Shown here: piece by piece, positions 1-6,676 of the stretch
Position numbering within the stretch: the first letter of the stretch is position 1
Layout: each line of letters starts with the position of its first letter
Assembly: GCA_023229545.1 (NCBI GenBank)
Contig: JALNZB010000043.1
Coordinates: 1 to 21,218 of the forward strand
Length of the DNA: 21,218 nucleotides
DNA from: Sulfuritalea sp.
GTDB taxonomy: Bacteria > Pseudomonadota > Gammaproteobacteria > Burkholderiales > Rhodocyclaceae
Direction: 5' to 3'
The notes under the pieces: model-generated
What the model saw: only the letters and a program-made list of their open reading frames with translations
Told to the model about the DNA's origin: nothing
Database searches by the model: none
Translations under genes and position numbers: made by a program

Positions 1-47
1 AGCTGTCGATGGCGGAACTGGACAAGCTGTTCATGCGCGGCAGGTAA
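1..47 (+). CDS. mutL: DNA mismatch repair protein MutL, 3' end only
   Basis: Only the last 14 codons are in the window. They read LSMAELDKLFMRGR and end in TAA at 45-47. This matches the usual end of the MutL C-terminal dimerisation domain in betaproteobacteria, and mutL commonly sits directly before miaA. The stop codon overlaps the miaA start by one base (TAATG), which implies translational coupling. The identification rests on a short tail plus gene order, so it is probable rather than certain. Confidence 0.7.
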   Translation, partial: LSMAELDKLFMRGR

Positions 48-1009
48 TGCCACAACCCCCGGCGATAATTCTCATCGGGCCGACAGCCAGCGGCAAGACC
101 GCGCTGGCGTTCGAACTGGCGACGCGATTCCCCTGCGACATCGTCAGCGTCGATTCGGCGCAAGTATTTTGCGACATGAACATCGGCACCGCCAAACCCG
201 ACGCCGAGACGCTGGCGCGCTTTCCGCACCGGCTGATCGACCTGATCACGCCGGAGGAGCGTTATTCGGCGGCGCAGTTTCGCGCCGACGCCCTGCGCGA
301 AATGGCCGCGATCACGGCGGCGGGCCGCATTCCGCTGCTGGTGGGCGGCACCATGCTGTATGTCAAAGCGTTGCGCGACGGACTGGCCGACCTGCCGCAG
401 GCCGACGCCGCGCTGCGCGGCCAGATCGATGCGGAAGCCGAGGCGCGCGGCTGGCCGGCGCTGCATGCCGAACTGGCGCGGCTCGATCCGGACACCGCCG
501 CGCGCCTAAAGCCGACCGACGCCCAGCGCATCCAGCGCGCCGTCGAAGTGCTGCGCCTGACGGGGCGCACGCTGGGCAGCTTCTTCGCCGAACAGAAGGA
601 CAGCATCCTGCCCTTCCGCCTCCTGACGCTGGCACTGGTGCCGGCGGATCGCGGCGAGTTGCATCGGCGCATCGAACAGCGCTTCGACGCCATGCTGGCG
701 GCGGGTCTGGTCGACGAAGTGGCGATGCTGCGCGAGAAATACCGGCTCGACGCCTGCCTGCCCTCGATGCGTTGTGTCGGTTATCGCCAGGTGTGGGACA
801 TGCTCGAAGGGAACATGCCACAAGCCGAGTTGCGCAATCGCGGCGTCTTCGCCACCCGCCAGTTCGCCAAGCGGCAACTGACCTGGCTGAAGAGCATGGA
901 CGACTTGCAGATCGTCGATCCGCTAATCCCGGATTCGACAGCAAGGGCGCTGGCGGCAGTCGAGGGACACCTGCAAGAGTCGGCGCTGGCGGCACGGCGA
1001 GCGGGATGA
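47..1009 (+). CDS. miaA: tRNA dimethylallyltransferase MiaA
   Basis: MiaA transfers a dimethylallyl group from DMAPP to the N6 of adenosine 37 in tRNAs that read UNN codons; it acts in the cytoplasm. The 320-residue protein has the family landmarks in order: P-loop GPTASGKT near residue 11, DSAQVF near 36, GTAKP near 47, the RFPHRLIDL segment near 58, VGGTMLYVKAL near 99 and RIQRAVEVLRLTG near 162. The length is normal for the family. The ATG overlaps the mutL stop by one base, which fixes the start and indicates an operon. The last ten codons (ESALAARRAG) lie over one copy of a 22-bp dispersed repeat (978-999), so the extreme C-terminus may have been remodelled by that element. Identification is secure. 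Confidence 0.97.
   Translation: MPQPPAIILIGPTASGKTALAFELATRFPCDIVSVDSAQVFCDMNIGTAKPDAETLARFPHRLIDLITPEERYSAAQFRADALREMAAITAAGRIPLLVGGTMLYVKALRDGLADLPQADAALRGQIDAEAEARGWPALHAELARLDPDTAARLKPTDAQRIQRAVEVLRLTGRTLGSFFAEQKDSILPFRLLTLALVPADRGELHRRIEQRFDAMLAAGLVDEVAMLREKYRLDACLPSMRCVGYRQVWDMLEGNMPQAELRNRGVFATRQFAKRQLTWLKSMDDLQIVDPLIPDSTARALAAVEGHLQESALAARRAG
978..999 (+). repeat. 22-bp dispersed repeat, copy A
   Basis: This copy reads AGTCGGCGCTGGCG, then two variable bases (GC here), then ACGGCG. Three more copies with the same 20 fixed bases lie at 1832-1853 (+), 15455-15476 (-) and 18891-18912 (-). Copy A falls inside the last codons of miaA. It is in the same orientation as copy B, and the toxin-antitoxin pair lies between them. 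Confidence 0.75.
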
Positions 1010-1042
1010 TATCGAGTTCGGAAACAGGACAATATGCCGATA

Positions 1043-1065
1043 TGATGTCGTAAATTGCGACATCA
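1043..1065. repeat. 8-bp inverted repeat downstream of miaA
   Basis: TGATGTCG and CGACATCA form perfect 8-bp arms around the 7-base centre TAAATTG, 33 bases after the miaA stop. There is no U-tract, so it is not a clear intrinsic terminator. It could be an operator-like site or an mRNA 3' hairpin. The rest of the 199-bp gap to the toxin gene holds no gene. At about 1080-1104 it contains the string GGGGCCAGGCTCGAATTGAA, which resembles ends of REP-associated transposase elements as I remember them. Confidence 0.45.
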
Positions 1066-1208
1066 AACGTCGTGTGAAAAGGGGCCAGGCTCGAATTGAA
1101 TTTGCATAGCCGTTAAAGTCGTCGCTGATGCGCTCTGCGTACCTGAGATTCCGCTTCGCGGGCAGGTAACGCCGATTCGAACGTCGACCATTCTGTGTTG
1201 TTTTTGGG

Positions 1209-1490
1209 TTAGCCGAAAAGTTCGCTATGGGAGCCGAGCCGGGCCAGAATCAGCCGGTCGTCGCCGTCTTTCCTGTAAACCAGAAGCAAGTCGGGCTTTA
1301 CGTGGCACTCCCGACAGCCCGCCCATTCGCCGGTCAGGCTGTGGTCACGATGGCGGGCGTCCAGGAGCTGGTCGGTAGCCAGAGCGACGAGAACGGGCCT
1401 TAGAGCGTCGTCAAGGGCTGCCTGGCGCCCGGCCTTGGCCTCGCGCTTGTAGTCGCGCCGAAACGAGCCTGGCCTATCAATCGTCCGCAT
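1209..1490 (-). CDS. YafQ-family mRNA interferase toxin
   Basis: This is a 93-residue toxin of the RelE/ParE superfamily, most like YafQ, a ribosome-dependent endonuclease that cuts mRNA in the A site. The family signature is clear: HSLTGEWAGCRECHVKPDLL followed by VYRKDGDDRLILARLGSHSELF. H50, H63, D67 and H88 match by position the catalytic His50, His63, Asp67 and His87 described for E. coli YafQ. Leucine follows D67 where E. coli has Trp68. The gene starts with ATG at 1490 and overlaps the end of the antitoxin gene by 14 bp, so the two are translationally coupled. It converges on miaA. It appears intact, and catalytic activity is inferred only from the conserved residues. Confidence 0.92.
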   Translation of the reverse strand: MRTIDRPGSFRRDYKREAKAGRQAALDDALRPVLVALATDQLLDARHRDHSLTGEWAGCRECHVKPDLLLVYRKDGDDRLILARLGSHSELFG

Positions 1491-1743
1491 GCAGGTCGGC
1501 CATCAGGGCGTCGACCGTCGCGAAGTTCTTGACCTTCCCCGCCGCAATCTCCGCCAGGGCTTTGCGGCTGCTCTTGCTTGGCACCTTCACCTCGAAGGGC
1601 AGGCGGTGCTCGTCGGCTATACGCAGCATAAGCAGGCGGATGGCGTCGGAAATGGAAAGGCCCATCGCTTCCAGAGCGGCGGCGGCCCGTTCCTTGGTGG
1701 CCGTGTCGATTCTGGCCCTAACGTAGGTGTCTGCCGTGGTCAT
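1477..1743 (-). CDS. RelB/DinJ-family antitoxin
   Basis: This 88-residue protein opens with a ribbon-helix-helix segment (TYVRARIDTATKERAAAALE, then MGLSISDAIRLLMLRIA) typical of DinJ/RelB antitoxins. It has a charged C-terminal tail expected to wrap the toxin. In this family the antitoxin binds its own promoter, and the toxin-antitoxin complex does so more tightly. ATG at 1743 is preceded by a strong ribosome-binding site (AGGAGGAA on the minus strand, 1751-1758) at 7-nt spacing. It precedes and overlaps the toxin gene in the standard antitoxin-first order. Confidence 0.93.
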   Translation of the reverse strand: MTTADTYVRARIDTATKERAAAALEAMGLSISDAIRLLMLRIADEHRLPFEVKVPSKSSRKALAEIAAGKVKNFATVDALMADLHADD

Positions 1744-1766
1744 GGGGCGGTTCCTCCTAAACCATC

Positions 1767-1795
1767 ATTGTAGTCGCAACGAAGCCACATTTCAG
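1767..1795 (-). promoter_or_regulatory. Predicted sigma-70 promoter of the toxin-antitoxin operon
   Basis: On the minus strand, CTGAAA (1795-1790, 4 of 6 to TTGACA) is followed after 17 bp by TACAAT (1772-1767, 5 of 6 to TATAAT). It lies 24 bp upstream of the antitoxin ATG, with the AGGAGGAA ribosome-binding site between. Autoregulation by the antitoxin would be expected here from family knowledge, but I could not define an operator. Confidence 0.5.
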
Positions 1796-1831
1796 AATTA
1801 TGGGGGACCCAATTGGGCTCCATTTAGTAGT

Positions 1832-1853
1832 AGTCGGCGCTGGCGGTACGGCG
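1832..1853 (+). repeat. 22-bp dispersed repeat, copy B
   Basis: AGTCGGCGCTGGCG, variable bases GT, then ACGGCG. It lies in the gap between the purM stop and the toxin-antitoxin promoter. It is a direct repeat of copy A in miaA; the 832 bp between the two copies contains the whole toxin-antitoxin pair. Confidence 0.75.
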
Positions 1854-1871
1854 GTTGCGCGCCGACTGGCT

Positions 1872-2921
1872 TCAAACGACGATGGTCTGCGCCTGTCCCT
1901 CGCCGCGCGCCTCGATGCGCCCGATCTGGTAGACCTTTTCGCCCGCCGCGCCAAGCAGTTGCATGGCGCTGCCGGCATCGGCCTCGGCGACAATCACCAC
2001 CATGCCGATACCGCAGTTGAAGACGCGATGCATTTCGGCGTCGGCCACCCGGCCTTCCCTTTGCAGCCACTGAAACAGCGGCGGCAGCGGCCAGTGCTGC
2101 CTGTCGATGATCGCCGTCAGATGATCGCCCAGCACCCGCGGAATGTTCTCGGTCAGCCCGCCGCCGGTGATATGCGCCATGCCTTTGACATTAACCCCCT
2201 GCATCAGCGCCAGCAGGGACTTGACGTAAATCCGCGTCGGCGCCATCACGGCGGCGGCCAGCGGCACGCCGCCCAGGTCCAGCGCCAGATTGGGCTGCGC
2301 CCGCTCAAGGATCTTGCGGATCAGCGAATAACCATTCGAGTGCGCGCCGGAGGATGCCAGACCCAGCACCACATCGCCCGGCCGGATCGATTTGCCATCG
2401 ATGATCCTGGACTTTTCCACCGCGCCGACGGCGAAGCCGGCGAGATCGTATTCGCCATCTGGATACATGCTGGGCATTTCCGCCGTCTCGCCGCCGATCA
2501 GCGCGCAACCCGCGATTTCGCAACCCCTGGCGATGCCTTCGACCACCGTGGCCGCCGTGTTGACATCCAGCCGACCGCAAGCGAAGTAATCGAGAAAAAA
2601 CAAGGGTTCGGCGCCCTGCACCAGAATGTCATTGACGCTCATCGCCACCAGGTCCTGGCCGACGGTATCGTGGCGGTTCCACTGGAACGCCAGCTTGAGC
2701 TTGGTGCCGACGCCATCGGTGCCGGACACCAGCACCGGCTCGCGAAACTTCTTCGATATCTCGAACAGCGCGCCGAAGCCGCCGATACCGGCCAGCACTT
2801 CCGGTCGCATGGTGCGTTTCGCCGCCGGCTTGATGCGTTCGACCAGCGCATCGCCGGCATCGATATCCACTCCGGCATCGCGGTAGGTGAGCGGGGATGA
2901 GGAAGAGGTGAAGGCAGTCAA
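1872..2921 (-). CDS. purM: Phosphoribosylformylglycinamidine cyclo-ligase PurM (AIR synthetase)
   Basis: PurM catalyses the ATP-dependent ring closure of FGAM to AIR in purine biosynthesis; it is cytoplasmic and dimeric. Recognisable segments are the N-terminal YRDAGVDIDAGDALVERIKP, then VSGTDGVGTKLKLA, the GGETAEMPSMY loop and a C-terminal HITGGGLTENIPRVL. I chose the TTG at 2921 because it has AAGGA 7 nt upstream and gives 349 residues, the normal size. The frame stays open up to 3002, but the added 27 residues look non-native. The product otherwise appears complete. It is divergent from the permease gene, which is a common betaproteobacterial arrangement. Confidence 0.93.
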   Translation of the reverse strand: MTAFTSSSSPLTYRDAGVDIDAGDALVERIKPAAKRTMRPEVLAGIGGFGALFEISKKFREPVLVSGTDGVGTKLKLAFQWNRHDTVGQDLVAMSVNDILVQGAEPLFFLDYFACGRLDVNTAATVVEGIARGCEIAGCALIGGETAEMPSMYPDGEYDLAGFAVGAVEKSRIIDGKSIRPGDVVLGLASSGAHSNGYSLIRKILERAQPNLALDLGGVPLAAAVMAPTRIYVKSLLALMQGVNVKGMAHITGGGLTENIPRVLGDHLTAIIDRQHWPLPPLFQWLQREGRVADAEMHRVFNCGIGMVVIVAEADAGSAMQLLGAAGEKVYQIGRIEARGEGQAQTIVV

Positions 2922-2928
2922 GATAAAG

Positions 2929-2933
2929 TCCTT
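2929..2933 (-). promoter_or_regulatory. Ribosome-binding site that decides the purM start
   Basis: AAGGA on the minus strand sits 7 nt before the TTG codon at 2921. No comparable site precedes the upstream in-frame ATG at 3002. This supports initiation at TTG and a PurM of ordinary length. Confidence 0.55.
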
Positions 2934-3031
2934 GAAGACGCGGGCGGAATGAACGACGGCAGCGCGGTTTGCCGCCGAATGGGCGATAATCCTCGCTGCC
3001 AACCACAGCTAAGCCGCGAATTTTACCGGAA

Positions 3032-4111
3032 ATGACCTCGCCCCTCGAAGCCAACCGCAGTGATCGTTTGCAAGCCAGCCTGTGGATAGCGACCGGGCTG
3101 GGGATTCTCGTCCTGTTGTATGCGCTCTCGCCGATTCTCACGCCTTTTCTGCTGGCGGCCATCCTCGCCTATATCTGCAACCCGGTAACCGACCGCATCG
3201 CGCGCTGGGGCTTGCCGCGCATTCTGGCCGTAGTCCTCGTCATGCTTGGACTGGCTGCGTTGAGCGCCGGCCTGGTCCTCATCATCCTGCCGCTGCTGTA
3301 TGAGGAAGCCACCGTACTCGCCGCGCGAGCGCCGGAGGCGCTGACCCTGGCCAACGAAAAACTGGCGCCCTGGCTGCTGGACCATTTCGGAGTTCGAGTG
3401 CACTTTGATTCCGCCTCGCTGCAGAGCCTCGCCGCCGGCAACTGGGAAACCGTGCAAGTCATTCTTGAGCGAATCTACAGTTCGCTGAAGATTGGCGGCG
3501 TGGCCCTGGTCGGCCTCGCCATCAACCTGATGCTGGCGCCGGTAGTGATGTTCTACCTGCTGCTCGACTGGCACAGCATGAGGGCACGCATGAGCGGCAT
3601 CATTCCGCGCCCCTGGCATGGCAAGCTGATGCGCATGGCGAACGACATCGATGTCGTGCTTTCGCAATATCTGCGCGGCCAGATCCTGGTCATGGCGATC
3701 CTCGCCGCCTATTACTGCGTGGCGCTATGGCTGGCCGGCATTCCCTCTGCGCTGTCCATCGGCATCGTCACCGGCCTGCTGATCTTCATACCCTACCTGG
3801 GATATGCGACGGGTTTGATCCTGGCGCTGCTGGTCGCCACGCTCCAGTTTGCCGGCTGGGGACCCATCGTCGCCGTGCTGATCGTGTATGGCATCGGCCA
3901 GGTGCTGGAAGGCTTTCTGCTCACGCCATTTCTCGTCGGCGAGCGTATCGGCCTGCACCCGCTGGCGGTGATCTTCGCCTTGATGGCCTTCGGCCAGATC
4001 TTCGGCTTCTTCGGCATCCTCGCCGCCTTGCCGGCTTCGGCCGCGTTGCTGGTTGGCCTGCGCGAGGTTCGCGCGCTGTATCTCGCCAGCCGGTTTTATC
4101 AGGGCCGCTAA
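3032..4111 (+). CDS. AI-2E/PerM family membrane transporter
   Basis: A 359-residue polytopic inner-membrane protein of the AI-2E exporter (YdgG/TqsA, PerM) family. Hydrophobic segments are visible near residues 15-50, 62-90, 145-180, 215-265 and 275-345. The C-terminal signature EGFLLTPFLVGERIGLHPLA and the following GFFGILAALPASAALLVGLRE are characteristic. Members are proposed to export autoinducer-2 or act as general permeases or Na+/H+ antiporters; the substrate here cannot be told from sequence. The conserved neighbourhood purM-permease-hda argues for an ancestral gene rather than a recent arrival. No good Shine-Dalgarno sequence precedes the ATG at 3032. Confidence 0.9.
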   Translation: MTSPLEANRSDRLQASLWIATGLGILVLLYALSPILTPFLLAAILAYICNPVTDRIARWGLPRILAVVLVMLGLAALSAGLVLIILPLLYEEATVLAARAPEALTLANEKLAPWLLDHFGVRVHFDSASLQSLAAGNWETVQVILERIYSSLKIGGVALVGLAINLMLAPVVMFYLLLDWHSMRARMSGIIPRPWHGKLMRMANDIDVVLSQYLRGQILVMAILAAYYCVALWLAGIPSALSIGIVTGLLIFIPYLGYATGLILALLVATLQFAGWGPIVAVLIVYGIGQVLEGFLLTPFLVGERIGLHPLAVIFALMAFGQIFGFFGILAALPASAALLVGLREVRALYLASRFYQGR

Positions 4112-4183
4112 CGCTCATGACAGCAAGCTCCACCCACCGATGATGAAACACGCGAAGGGCAAATTGAAGACCCGCCCCCCCAT

Positions 4184-4199
4184 CCCCCCTCCCGGGGGG
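4184..4199. repeat. GC-only hairpin in the permease-hda gap
   Basis: Six Cs, the loop TCCC and six Gs form a pure GC hairpin. It is preceded by another C-run (4174-4180) inside the 151-bp space between the permease and hda. Without a U-tract it is not a classical terminator. It may attenuate read-through or be a polymerase-slippage-prone tract. Confidence 0.4.
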
Positions 4200-4262
4200 C
4201 TACTGATCGGCTCGCTTCGCTCGACTATCACCCGTCGCTCCGAACGAGTTATTTCACGCTAA

Positions 4263-4970
4263 ATGGCTACACCGCAACGACAGTTGCTGCTCGATCTGAA
4301 ACCCGAGCAACCACCCACGCTCGACAACTTCGTCGTCGGCGCCAACCGTGAACTGGTGGCGCGCCTGCGCGGACTGAGCGACACCGGCAGCTTCGAGGCC
4401 ATGTACATCTGGGGGCCGCAGGGCTGTGGCAGGAGTCACCTGCTTGAGGCCACCGCCGAGGCCGCGCGTGCGCGGCGACCCGTCATGTTTCTGCAAGGCG
4501 CTGAAGCCGGCGCCGAACTGGCGCTCGCTACCGGCAGCCTGCTGGTGATCGACGACGTGCAGCAGCTCGGCGCCGACGCCCAGATCGCCCTGTTTCGCGC
4601 CTTCAATGCCGCGCACTTCCTCGGCCTCGCCCTCCTCCTCGCCGGCAACGAGCCGCCGCTGCGACTGGAACTGCGCGAAGATCTGCGGACCCGCATCGGC
4701 CAGACCCTGATCTACGAAATCCAGGCGCTGTCCGACGAAGAGAAAGCCGCCGCCCTGCGCCGCCACGCCATCGAGCGCGGCATGCTGATGGATGCCGGCG
4801 TGGTGCACTACCTGCTGCGCCACGGCCGCCGCGACCTACCCTCGCTGATGGCCATGCTCAACGCCCTCGACCGCGCCTCGCTGGAACAAAAACGCCCGCC
4901 CACCCTGCCCCTGCTGCGCGAACTGATGCAGACCTCGCTCGACCTTGACAAGGAATCCGATCCGTCATGA
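4263..4970 (+). CDS. hda: DnaA regulatory inactivator Hda
   Basis: Hda bound to the DNA-loaded beta clamp stimulates hydrolysis of DnaA-ATP and so prevents over-initiation of replication. The 235-residue protein starts with a clamp-binding peptide, QLLLDL, at residues 7-12. It continues as a DnaA-like AAA+ domain: Walker A-like GPQGCGRSH near residue 56 (Arg in place of the usual Lys, as is common in betaproteobacterial Hda to my knowledge), Walker B LLVIDDVQQLG near 95, and sensor regions after it. It lacks the DnaA DNA-binding domain, as expected. Its last four bases (ATGA) overlap the HAD gene start, so the two are coupled. The start ATG has no obvious Shine-Dalgarno sequence. Confidence 0.93.
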   Translation: MATPQRQLLLDLKPEQPPTLDNFVVGANRELVARLRGLSDTGSFEAMYIWGPQGCGRSHLLEATAEAARARRPVMFLQGAEAGAELALATGSLLVIDDVQQLGADAQIALFRAFNAAHFLGLALLLAGNEPPLRLELREDLRTRIGQTLIYEIQALSDEEKAAALRRHAIERGMLMDAGVVHYLLRHGRRDLPSLMAMLNALDRASLEQKRPPTLPLLRELMQTSLDLDKESDPS

Positions 4971-5632
4971 ACCTCGCCCTCTTCGATCTCGACAACACGC
5001 TCATCTCCGGCGATTCGGATTTCGAGTGGGCGCAATTCCTCATCGGCAAAGGCGTGCTCGACCGCGAAGTGCATGAAGCGAAGAACGTCGAGTTCTATGA
5101 GCAATACAAGGCCGGCACACTGGACATTCATGCCTTTCTCGATTTCCAGCTCGCGCCGCTGTCGCGCCATTCGCGCGCCGAACTCGAGGCCTGGCATTTG
5201 CAGTTCATTACCACGCGCATCCGGCCCCTCATCGGCGCCGCTTCTCGCGAGCTGGTGGCGAAGCACGCCAGGCGGGGCGACCTGCTCGCCATCGTCACCG
5301 CCACCAACAGCTTCGTCACCGGACCCATCGCGCGCGAGTTCGGCATCCCGCACCTGATCGCCACCATACCCGCCCAGGAGAACGGTCGCTTCACCGGCCA
5401 GCCGCGCGGCCTGCCATCCTTTCGCGAAGGCAAGATCGCGCGCGTCGAGGCCTGGCTCGAATCGCTCGGCCTGTGGCTCGGCGGCTTCGAGCAGAGCTGG
5501 TTCTACAGCGACTCGCACAACGACCTGCCCTTGCTGGAAAAAGTCACGCATCCGGTAGCAGTCGACGCCGACGCCACGCTGACGCAAATCGCCACCCAGC
5601 GCGGCTGGCCGCGAATCAGCCTGCGCGACTAG
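4967..5632 (+). CDS. HAD-superfamily hydrolase, subfamily IB (SerB-like phosphatase)
   Basis: A 221-residue cytoplasmic HAD-IB phosphatase. Motif I is LALFDLDNTLISGDSD (nucleophile and acid/base Asp near residues 7 and 9). Motif II is the Thr of AIVTATNSF near 112, the motif III Lys is probably that of SFREGK near 154, and motif IV is FYSDSHNDLPLL near 184. The family contains phosphoserine phosphatase and related enzymes, so the substrate is not determined. A HAD-IB gene immediately after hda is typical for betaproteobacteria. Start fixed by the ATGA overlap with hda. Confidence 0.9.
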   Translation: MNLALFDLDNTLISGDSDFEWAQFLIGKGVLDREVHEAKNVEFYEQYKAGTLDIHAFLDFQLAPLSRHSRAELEAWHLQFITTRIRPLIGAASRELVAKHARRGDLLAIVTATNSFVTGPIAREFGIPHLIATIPAQENGRFTGQPRGLPSFREGKIARVEAWLESLGLWLGGFEQSWFYSDSHNDLPLLEKVTHPVAVDADATLTQIATQRGWPRISLRD

Positions 5633-5675
5633 CAGGACTCCCGCGCGCGCCGACTTCCGCCGCACGCATGGCATA

Positions 5676-5704
5676 TCAACAGCGGGGATCGATTCGGGTA
5701 TACT
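5676..5704 (+). promoter_or_regulatory. Predicted sigma-70 promoter of tRNA-Ser
   Basis: TCAACA (5676-5681, 4 of 6 to TTGACA), a 17-bp spacer and TATACT (5699-5704, 5 of 6 to TATAAT). A GC-rich discriminator-like stretch (CCGCCCCC) follows directly, as is usual for stringently controlled stable-RNA promoters. The tRNA begins 46 bp after the -10 element. Confidence 0.6.
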
Positions 5705-5750
5705 CCGCCCCCTGCAAACGGCAGCGGGCCACAAACCCATCGCCGTTTTC

Positions 5751-5843
5751 GGAGACGTGGCCGAGTGGTCGAAGGCACGCCCCTGCTAAGGGCGCATCTG
5801 GGCAAAACCTGGATCCAGGGTTCGAATCCCTGCGTCTCCGCCA
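5751..5843 (+). tRNA. tRNA-Ser (anticodon GCU)
   Basis: The acceptor arms GGAGACG (5751-5757) and CGTCTCC (5833-5839) pair perfectly, followed by discriminator G and an encoded CCA (5841-5843). The anticodon loop CTGCTAA gives anticodon GCU, which reads AGC/AGU. The long variable arm and GGTTCGAATCC T-loop fit a class II serine tRNA. It has its own promoter and terminator, so it is a separate transcription unit. Confidence 0.97.
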
Positions 5844-5850
5844 GAACGTT

Positions 5851-5885
5851 AAAACCCGCACACCGCAAGGCTGTGCGGGTTTTTT
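5851..5885 (+). terminator. Intrinsic terminator of tRNA-Ser
   Basis: AAAACCCGCACA (5851-5862) pairs with TGTGCGGGTTTT (5872-5883), a 12-bp perfect stem. Within the loop CC-GCAA-GG can form a small GNRA-type tip. The arm runs into a T-tract ending at 5885. It lies 7 bases after the tRNA CCA. Confidence 0.9.
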
Positions 5886-6304
5886 ACTTTTATACCATAC
5901 CAATCCAAGGTAACGCAGAGTTCCTGACTATTCTCGCCACGGGGACAATAATTGTCCCCGTATTGCCCCCGTTGTACCCTTCTAATCGGCATGAATGGCT
6001 GTTGGCGCTGGCAATCAGATCAATGGTTGAGCGTCTGCCGCTCAAAATTGAGAACTTACCCGGCCATTCAGTCGCTCGCAATCCGCATTGAATGCAGTAG
6101 GGATATCCCTACCACTTTGCCATCCTGCCTTACGCATAATTCATCCTCGCCTGATTGTTTGGCGGCGTCGATTTGGGCAACCTACGCGCTCCGAAGATTT
6201 AATGCCAATCAAGAGCCACACTCGCAAGCCGTCATCGAGGCTGCTTGTGACTTAGCGAGGAACTGTTCCTCACATGCACGTAACGCAGAAGCAAGGGAGC
6301 GCAT
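5886..6304. other. Gene-poor, lower-GC region after tRNA-Ser
   Basis: About 420 bp of visibly lower GC than the flanks. I see no convincing coding sequence: an open frame from 5952 to 6317 has a Cys/Trp-rich composition, no good ribosome-binding site and no recognisable motif. The only clear structure is the 23-bp palindrome at 5939-5961. tRNA 3' ends are common integration sites, so this may be decayed acquired DNA. I found no second copy of the tRNA 3' end in the window to mark an element boundary. Confidence 0.4.
5939..5961. repeat. Perfect 23-bp palindrome
   Basis: ACGGGGACAAT and ATTGTCCCCGT are perfect 11-bp inverted arms around a single A. It lies 54 bp past the tRNA-Ser terminator. 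No T-tract follows, so it is more like a protein-binding palindrome or a REP-like element than a terminator. Confidence 0.7.
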
Positions 6305-6430
6305 ATGGACTGGATAACGTTAATCTACGTGGTCAGCAGCGTTCAGGCGGTCGCGATTGCCACAACCATCGTGTATAGCTATGCCCTGTTTTGGCACTCG
6401 CCAGACCGAGTATGTCAATGCGATAGCTAG
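6305..6430 (+). CDS. Possible small membrane peptide, 41 residues
   Basis: ATG at 6305 is preceded by AAGGGAG (6293-6299) at 5-nt spacing, the best ribosome-binding site in this region. The peptide begins MDWITLIYVVSSVQAVAIAT and continues hydrophobic to about residue 30, enough for one transmembrane helix, then ends with a short Cys-containing tail (RVCQCDS). It may be a genuine small protein or the start of a gene cut by a frameshift, because another frame stays open for a further roughly 40 codons downstream. No family recognised. Confidence 0.3.
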   Translation: MDWITLIYVVSSVQAVAIATTIVYSYALFWHSPDRVCQCDS

Positions 6431-6466
6431 TAACTTTGTATTGCCCATCGGCGACAAGACGGGAAC

Positions 6467-6676
6467 TCAAGCGGCATCCCGCGCGGGGATCGCCAGAGGG
6501 TCGCCGAAAGAACGGGCGATGCTGTAGAACTCCATCAGATCACTCACCGCCGGGCTGGGGGCGACGATTCGCAGTTCCGTGCCTTGTTTCATGCCTTCTT
6601 GTTTAGTCAGCATCGGCAATTGGATGCTGGCGGTGTCGATCTCGGCCATCTGTCGTGCCGAGTTCAGGATATGACA
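6467..6676 (-). pseudogene. C-terminal remnant of a STAS-domain (anti-anti-sigma-like) protein
   Basis: Conceptual translation in this frame gives LNSARQMAEIDTASIQLPML and then TKQEGMKQGTELRIVAPSPA, ending ..FGDPLAIPARDAA. This matches the second half of the STAS domains often encoded in chemotaxis clusters: an EID-T/S-AG-like turn, the LxLL helix, then the APSPAV..LEFY helix. The first 35-40 residues of a normal roughly 100-residue STAS domain are missing, and a stop codon closes the frame just upstream. The sequence upstream belongs to the winged-helix ORF in a different frame. It is best read as a truncated gene left by a rearrangement. It could still be translated from the ATG at 6649 (60 residues). 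Confidence 0.6.

Noticed and set aside
1800..2900. 366-codon open frame on the plus strand opposite purM
   Set aside because: It is the GC-rich antisense shadow of purM: His/Arg/Gln-rich composition, no motif, and fully covered by a secure gene.
4184..4199. Intrinsic terminator of the permease gene
   Set aside because: Strong GC hairpin but no T-tract on either strand.
5952..6317. 121-codon plus-strand open frame after tRNA-Ser
   Set aside because: Unusual Cys/Trp/Ser composition, begins inside a palindrome-rich stretch, no ribosome-binding site or family resemblance.
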